Positions 6,278-9,195 of a stretch of 9,195 bases of DNA are shown here, in pieces. The stretch is from NCBI GenBank assembly GCA_039649115.1, contig JBBWZQ010000243.1:1-9195 (forward strand). The letters run 5' to 3'. The position numbers and the translations under genes were made by a program. Under the pieces are notes generated by a model, which was not told the DNA's origin, did not search any database, and saw nothing but the letters and a program-made list of their open reading frames with translations. The stretch's first letter is position 1, and every line of letters starts with the position of its first letter. This DNA comes from DATEJJ01 sp039649115 (GTDB lineage Bacteria > Actinomycetota > Actinomycetes > Mycobacteriales > Micromonosporaceae).

Positions 6278-6308
6278 GAGGAGTGGCTGTTTGGATCAGT
6301 CACTCCTC
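6278..6308 (-). terminator. Hairpin over the stop codon of the 66-aa gene (possible attenuator)
   Basis: GAGGAGTG (6278-6285) pairs with CACTCCTC (6301-6308), and CTG (6287-6289) pairs with CAG (6297-6299), around a 7-nt loop. The one unpaired position is A-C on the minus-strand RNA but a G-U wobble on the plus-strand RNA. The TGA of the 66-aa gene (6302-6300) is inside the stem. What follows on the minus strand (ATTCAATT) is AT-rich but not a U-tract, so this is a terminator-like or mRNA-stabilising hairpin rather than a textbook terminator. It separates the small gene from the H1-like gene. Confidence 0.55.
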
Positions 6309-6500
6309 GCCTGACCAGCGGACGTCTTCCGCGTCCCACGTGGCGTTGCGCTCGGCCACCCGGTCCAGTGCCCGCTCCGCCTCGGCGGCGGTCGGGTAGG
6401 GCCCGAGGCGGTAGCGCTCGGCGCAGACGTTGTCGGCGGTTTCGACGCGGTTGTGTCGCAGGCACCAGAAGTACCTACCAACTTCGCCGCTGTTGCTCAT
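6300..6500 (-). CDS. Conserved small actinobacterial protein of unknown function
   Basis: A 66-residue hydrophilic protein beginning MSNSGEVGRYFWCLRHNRVE. It continues with NVCAERYRLGPYPTAAEAERALDRVAERN and an acidic end (WDAEDVRWSGEE). The segment RLGPYPTAAEAERAL resembles the helix start of SPOR-type domains, where a Gly-Pro-Tyr/Phe turn precedes a helix, but a full SPOR fold would not fit. The two cysteines (residues 13 and 32) and the histidine could bind a metal or form a disulfide. The ATG at 6500 has no Shine-Dalgarno; an upstream in-frame extension to 6578 runs into the intergenic region and looks non-coding. The proteins I recall as similar are uncharacterised. It is followed by the H1-like gene 65 nt later, with a hairpin on its stop codon. 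Confidence 0.75.
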   Translation of the reverse strand: MSNSGEVGRYFWCLRHNRVETADNVCAERYRLGPYPTAAEAERALDRVAERNATWDAEDVRWSGEE

Positions 6501-6799
6501 GACAACACTGTGCACCGCAAACCGCTCAGGCGCTACCGATTCGCGCGAAAAGTCGAAGGCACTCCACTGTAGACCCAACTGCGGACATCCGGCCAGGGGT
6601 CGCCGCTACCCGGACGAAGTTCACCCAGAAGCCTTGTGCCGCAACGTTTTTTCCGTTTCACTCCGTCCCCGCGAGGGTCCGGTGTACCGTTCCGCCGCCG
6701 TCCGAGCTCGGTAATAAATTTCTGCGGGCAACACGCCGTCGAGGTCGTGTCGAGGTGGTCGTCGTACCGTCGGCCGGGGTAGAAGGAGGGCGCTGGGAG
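6501..6799. promoter_or_regulatory. Divergent intergenic region with candidate promoter elements
   Basis: About 300 nt without a credible gene lie between the 66-aa gene and the sulfotransferase. It is less GC-rich than the surroundings and holds a T6 run (6646-6651) and an AT-rich patch GTAATAAATT (6711-6720). For the plus strand, TTGTGC (6634-6639) and TTCACT (6657-6662) are spaced by 17 nt and form a weak sigma-70-like pair; TAATAA (6712-6717) is a second -10 candidate with no clear -35. For the minus strand, CACAGT lies 6 nt before the ATG at 6500. GTCGAGGT is directly repeated at 6739-6746 and 6749-6756. Reading frames here have no coding character. Confidence 0.4.
6783..6790 (+). promoter_or_regulatory. 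Shine-Dalgarno choosing the sulfotransferase start
   Basis: AAGGAGGG ends 9 nt before the GTG at 6800. It argues against the more upstream in-frame GTG at 6755. A second GGGAGG (6795-6800) would serve the GTG at 6809, so the start is fixed only to within a few codons. Confidence 0.6.
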
Positions 6800-7819
6800 G
6801 TGGTGCGAGTGGGTGCGGCGGGTACCACGAGGGTGGTGTACGTGCTCGGTCGCGGGCGCAGCGGGAGCACCGTGCTCGCGCAGGCACTGGGTGCCTTCGA
6901 CGGCTTCTTCAACGCCGGGGAGGTCCGCTACCTGTGGGACCCGGTGCTGACCCACGGCACGCGGTGCGCGTGCGGCCGGCCGGCACCCGACTGTCCCGTG
7001 TGGTCACCCGTGCTCGCCGCGCTGTCCTGGGTGGACCGTGCCGAGGTCGCGCGCTGGCAGCGTGCGGTGGTCCGGGAGGCGCGCCTGCCCCGGCTGCTGC
7101 GCGCGGGCGCACCGTGGCCCGCGCTGGAGCGCTACCGGGCGGTGATGGCGCGCGTGTACGCGGCGATCGCCGAGGTGACCGGCTGCCACACCGTGGTGGA
7201 CTCCTCCAAGCGCCCGTCGTACGCGCTGGTGGTGCGGCGGCTGGCCGGCTGCGACCCGTACTTCGTGCACCTGGTGCGCGACCCGCGCGCCTGCGCGTAC
7301 TCGTGGCGGGCCGAGGGTTACCTCGGCGGTTCGGGTGCGCCGGTGCGAGCGCGGGGCCCGCTCGGCGCGACGCTGCGGTGGAACGCGCTCAACCTCGGGG
7401 CGGAACTGGTGCGGCACGCCTGCGGGCCCGGCCGGACGCTGCTGCTGCGGTACGAGGACTTCGCCGCCGCACCCCGCGAGGTACTGGCCCGGGTGGTACA
7501 CCTGTGCGGCGCGCTGCCCGACGCGTCGGCGTTCCTGGACGCGCGCACGGTGCGGGTACCGGTCAGCCACGCCATCGCGGGCAACCCGGTGCGGTACCAC
7601 ACGGGGGAGGTGGCGATTCGCGAGGACGGGCGGTGGCGCGACCGGCAGCGCCCGGCCGACCGGGCGGTGGCCACGGCCGTGGCGCTGCCGCTGCTGCGCC
7701 GGTACGGGTACCGGCTCAGCCCGCGTCCGGCGCCGGCCGGCGCGGCCGCGCCGCTCCGCCCGTGCGGATCAGGTGACAAGGCGGCGCTACAGTCGCCGGA
7801 TGGAGCCTGTGACTGGTGA
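6800..7819 (+). CDS. PAPS-dependent sulfotransferase family protein
   Basis: Transfers sulfate from PAPS to an acceptor hydroxyl or amine; the acceptor is unknown. The 339 residues begin with a strand and the 5'-phosphosulfate loop GRGRSGST (17-24). A Cys-rich RCACGRPAPDCPVW follows, common in this actinobacterial group. VVDSSKRPSYAL comes next, then the 3'-phosphate-binding HLVRDPRACAYSW with Arg160 and Ser168 at the canonical 8-residue spacing. LRYEDFAAAP and a late GNPVRYHTGEVAIREDGRWR are further family landmarks. No signal peptide or membrane segment, so cytoplasmic. GTG 6800 is preferred for its Shine-Dalgarno; 6755, 6803 and 6809 are alternatives. The last 20 nt overlap the ureohydrolase gene in another frame, and the final about 30 residues (Ala/Pro-rich, then GSGDKAALQSPDGACDW) look like unconserved tail. 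It is probably transcribed alone from the divergent region. Confidence 0.85.
   Translation: MVRVGAAGTTRVVYVLGRGRSGSTVLAQALGAFDGFFNAGEVRYLWDPVLTHGTRCACGRPAPDCPVWSPVLAALSWVDRAEVARWQRAVVREARLPRLLRAGAPWPALERYRAVMARVYAAIAEVTGCHTVVDSSKRPSYALVVRRLAGCDPYFVHLVRDPRACAYSWRAEGYLGGSGAPVRARGPLGATLRWNALNLGAELVRHACGPGRTLLLRYEDFAAAPREVLARVVHLCGALPDASAFLDARTVRVPVSHAIAGNPVRYHTGEVAIREDGRWRDRQRPADRAVATAVALPLLRRYGYRLSPRPAPAGAAAPLRPCGSGDKAALQSPDGACDW
7788..7793 (+). promoter_or_regulatory. Candidate -10 box for a leaderless ureohydrolase transcript
   Basis: TACAGT is followed by 6 nt (CGCCGG) and then the ATG at 7800, so transcription would begin at the A of the start codon. There is no Shine-Dalgarno in the expected window. 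A GTGACA at 7773-7778 resembles a -35 box but is only 9 nt away, too close to count. The element lies inside the sulfotransferase coding region. Confidence 0.55.
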
Positions 7820-8780
7820 CGAAACGACTGGTGACGAAACACGCCCGACACCCATCGGCGCGCCGGACGGCCGCCTCTCGCCCCGGTTCGTCGGGCCTGA
7901 CACCTTCGCCCGGCTGCCCCGGCTCGACCAGGTCGGTCGCGCGGCGGTGGCGGTGCTCGGCATCCCGTTCGACTCCGGCGTCTCGTACCGGCCCGGTGCC
8001 CGCTTCGGGCCGCAGGCGGTGCGCGCCGGCTCGAAGCTGCTGCGCGGATACCACCCGGCGCTGGACGTGGAGCCGTGGCTGGCGCACCAGGTGGTGGACG
8101 CGGGCGACGTGACGTGCAACCCGTTCAGCATCGACGAGGCGGTGAACCAGGTGCACGCCGGGGCGCGGGAGGTGCTGCGCAGCGCCGACCGGCTGGTGAG
8201 CATCGGCGGTGACCACACCGTGGCGCTGCCGCTGCTGCGCGCGATGCACGCGGCGTACGGGCCGGTCGCGCTCGTGCACTTCGACGCGCACCTGGACACC
8301 TGGGACACGTACTTCGGCGCGCCGGTCACCCACGGCACGCCGTTTCGCCGTGCCTCGGAAGAGGGACTGCTGGCCCTGGACCACGCGGCGCACGTCGGCA
8401 TCCGGGGGCCGCTGTTCGAGCGGGCCGACCTGCACGAGGACCGCCGGCTCGGGTTCGCCACGGTGTCCACGATGGACATCGCCCGGCGCGGCGTGGACGA
8501 GGCGATCGACCGGGTCCGCGACCGCGTGGGCGACCTGCCGGTCTACGTGAGCATCGACATCGACGTGCTGGATCCGGCGCACGCGCCGGGCACCGGTACG
8601 CCGGAGCCGGGTGGCCTGACGACAAGGGAGTTGCAGCTCATCCTGCGCGGGCTGGACGGGTTGCGGCTGGTCGGCGCGGATGTCGTGGAGGTCTCACCGC
8701 CGTACGACCACGCCGAGCTGACCGCCCTGGCCGCCGCGAACACGGTGTACGAGTTGCTGGCGCTGCTGGCCCGGGGTTAG
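7800..8780 (+). CDS. Ureohydrolase: agmatinase/guanidinobutyrase type
   Basis: A cytosolic dinuclear-manganese hydrolase of 326 residues that splits a guanidino compound to urea and an amine. The metal ligands of the arginase/agmatinase family are all present: His139 in GGDHTVALP, Asp162, His164 and Asp166 in DAHLDTWD, and Asp253 and Asp255 in SIDIDVLDP. VGIRGPL and DVVEVSPPYDH are further signatures. The segment after DAHLDTWD (TYFGAPVTHGTPFRRASEEG) looks to me closer to guanidinobutyrase-like actinobacterial enzymes than to E. coli SpeB, so agmatine is not assured as substrate. The ATG at 7800 overlaps the sulfotransferase end by 20 nt and may be leaderless. The first 14 residues contain a duplicated TGDET. 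The stop overlaps that of the converging allantoicase gene, another urea producer, which supports a nitrogen-salvage role. Confidence 0.92.
   Translation: MEPVTGDETTGDETRPTPIGAPDGRLSPRFVGPDTFARLPRLDQVGRAAVAVLGIPFDSGVSYRPGARFGPQAVRAGSKLLRGYHPALDVEPWLAHQVVDAGDVTCNPFSIDEAVNQVHAGAREVLRSADRLVSIGGDHTVALPLLRAMHAAYGPVALVHFDAHLDTWDTYFGAPVTHGTPFRRASEEGLLALDHAAHVGIRGPLFERADLHEDRRLGFATVSTMDIARRGVDEAIDRVRDRVGDLPVYVSIDIDVLDPAHAPGTGTPEPGGLTTRELQLILRGLDGLRLVGADVVEVSPPYDHAELTALAAANTVYELLALLARG
7811..7840 (+). repeat. Perfect 15-bp tandem duplication at the ureohydrolase 5' end
   Basis: GACTGGTGACGAAAC occurs at 7811-7825 and again at 7826-7840 with no mismatch. It encodes TGDET twice in the ureohydrolase (residues 5-14). 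The first copy also contains the TGA stop of the sulfotransferase (7817-7819). Because the unit is a multiple of three, gain or loss of a copy keeps the ureohydrolase frame. Confidence 0.95.
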
Positions 8781-9195
8781 CGCCACGCCGCGGCGAGCCC
8801 GGCGCGCCCATCCGCGGTCAGTTCGCCGTGCAGGCGCAGCCGGGACAGCCCGCCGTCGGGGTACGCGTCCAGGCGCGCGTGGGTCACGGCCGGCCCGGGC
8901 GGGACGCGGAACAGGTGCCGGGTGTCCGGCTGCAGCCGGGTGCGTTCGAGGATCGGGAAGGACCGGTCCGGCGAGGTCCACCCGCTCAGCGCCACGTGGC
9001 TGGAGGCGTTGTATTTGTAGTGCGTCGTGTCCACCTCGACCTCGCGCACCCAGCCCGCCGCGGCCAGCCGGAGCACCACCCAGTCGTGGCCGCCGCCGCG
9101 CCGCCGCCGCGTCTCCCACCCCTCGCCCATGTGCCGCGCCGGGCCGGGCAGGATCAACGCGGACGGCGCGGAGTAGAAGTCGTCGCTGCTTTCCA
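8777..9195 (-). CDS. alc: Allantoicase, C-terminal part (continues past the right edge)
   Basis: Allantoicase hydrolyses allantoate to ureidoglycolate and urea in purine catabolism. The visible 138 residues start inside the gene (reading FYSAPSALILPGPARHMGEG) and carry GWETRRRRGGGHDWVVLRL, then VREVEVDTTHYKYNAS. Next come a basic/aromatic stretch with LQPDTRHLFRV and THARLDAYPDGGLSRLRLHG, and the stop is shortly after. This is the second of the two jelly-roll-like repeats of the family. An internal TTG at 9157 is not the start, because family sequence continues upstream of it to the edge. The TAA (8779-8777) overlaps the TAG of the convergent ureohydrolase gene, so there is no room for a terminator between them. 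No oddity in the visible part. Confidence 0.9.
   Translation of the reverse strand, partial: ESSDDFYSAPSALILPGPARHMGEGWETRRRRGGGHDWVVLRLAAAGWVREVEVDTTHYKYNASSHVALSGWTSPDRSFPILERTRLQPDTRHLFRVPPGPAVTHARLDAYPDGGLSRLRLHGELTADGRAGLAAAWR

Noticed and set aside
5243..6502. Plus-strand open frame of 419 codons with repeated hydrophobic 'VVFLAAV' runs
   Set aside because: It is the complement of the Lys/Ala/Thr codons of the H1-like gene (AAG and GCC read as CTT and GGC), so the apparent membrane protein is an artefact.
6679..6697. GGAAC on the minus strand as an ECF-sigma -35 box
   Set aside because: No matching -10 element at 16-17 nt, so it is likely chance.
6533..6955. Minus-strand open frames in the sulfotransferase upstream region
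   Set aside because: No Shine-Dalgarno, no recognisable motif, and they overlap the sulfotransferase 5' end antisense.
8694..9119. Minus-strand open frame of 141 codons near the right edge
   Set aside because: Out-of-frame shadow of the allantoicase gene with low-complexity Ala/Arg/Gly translation.

Overview
The window is very GC-rich and densely packed, with many GTG starts, frequent 1-4 nt start/stop overlaps, coenzyme F420 metabolism and a standalone lysine/alanine-rich H1-like protein. This points to a chromosomal segment of a high-GC actinobacterium. Micromonosporaceae is the best guess from the flavour of the proteins, but this is inference. I see no mobile element, CRISPR array, tRNA or rRNA.

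Left two thirds (1-6500) are on the minus strand. In transcription order they hold: a 66-aa conserved small protein (6500-6300); a low-complexity H1-like basic protein (6234-5485); an RNB-family ribonuclease (5445-4033); an AMP-binding acyl-CoA synthetase (4033-2315); an NADPH-dependent F420 reductase-like protein (2299-1616); a BtuF-like substrate-binding fold without a signal peptide (1619-891); and a three-gene module of a DUF2089-type helix-turn-helix protein (847-566), a one-TM small membrane protein (569-309) and a SHOCT-like-domain protein that runs off the left edge (286-1). From the RNase onward the seven genes are separated by -1, +15, -4, +43, -4 and +22 nt. They could form one long transcript with translational coupling.

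Right third (6501-9195): a roughly 300-nt divergent intergenic region leads to a plus-strand PAPS-type sulfotransferase (about 6800-7819). A ureohydrolase of the agmatinase/guanidinobutyrase type (7800-8780) overlaps its 3' end. The ureohydrolase converges, stop codon on stop codon, with the C-terminal part of an allantoicase (8777 to right edge). Two unrelated urea-releasing hydrolases therefore meet tail to tail, which suggests nitrogen salvage.

The most notable non-coding signals are: -10-like hexamers 5-6 nt before the RNase and ureohydrolase starts, suggesting leaderless mRNAs; a perfect 15-bp tandem duplication at the ureohydrolase 5' end that contains the sulfotransferase stop codon; and a long hairpin on the stop codon of the 66-aa gene followed by three TGGGAA repeats before the H1-like gene. 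I do not see a clearly new defence or biosynthetic system. The least understood parts are the DUF2089/TM/SHOCT module and the cytosolic BtuF-like protein coupled to the F420 reductase.
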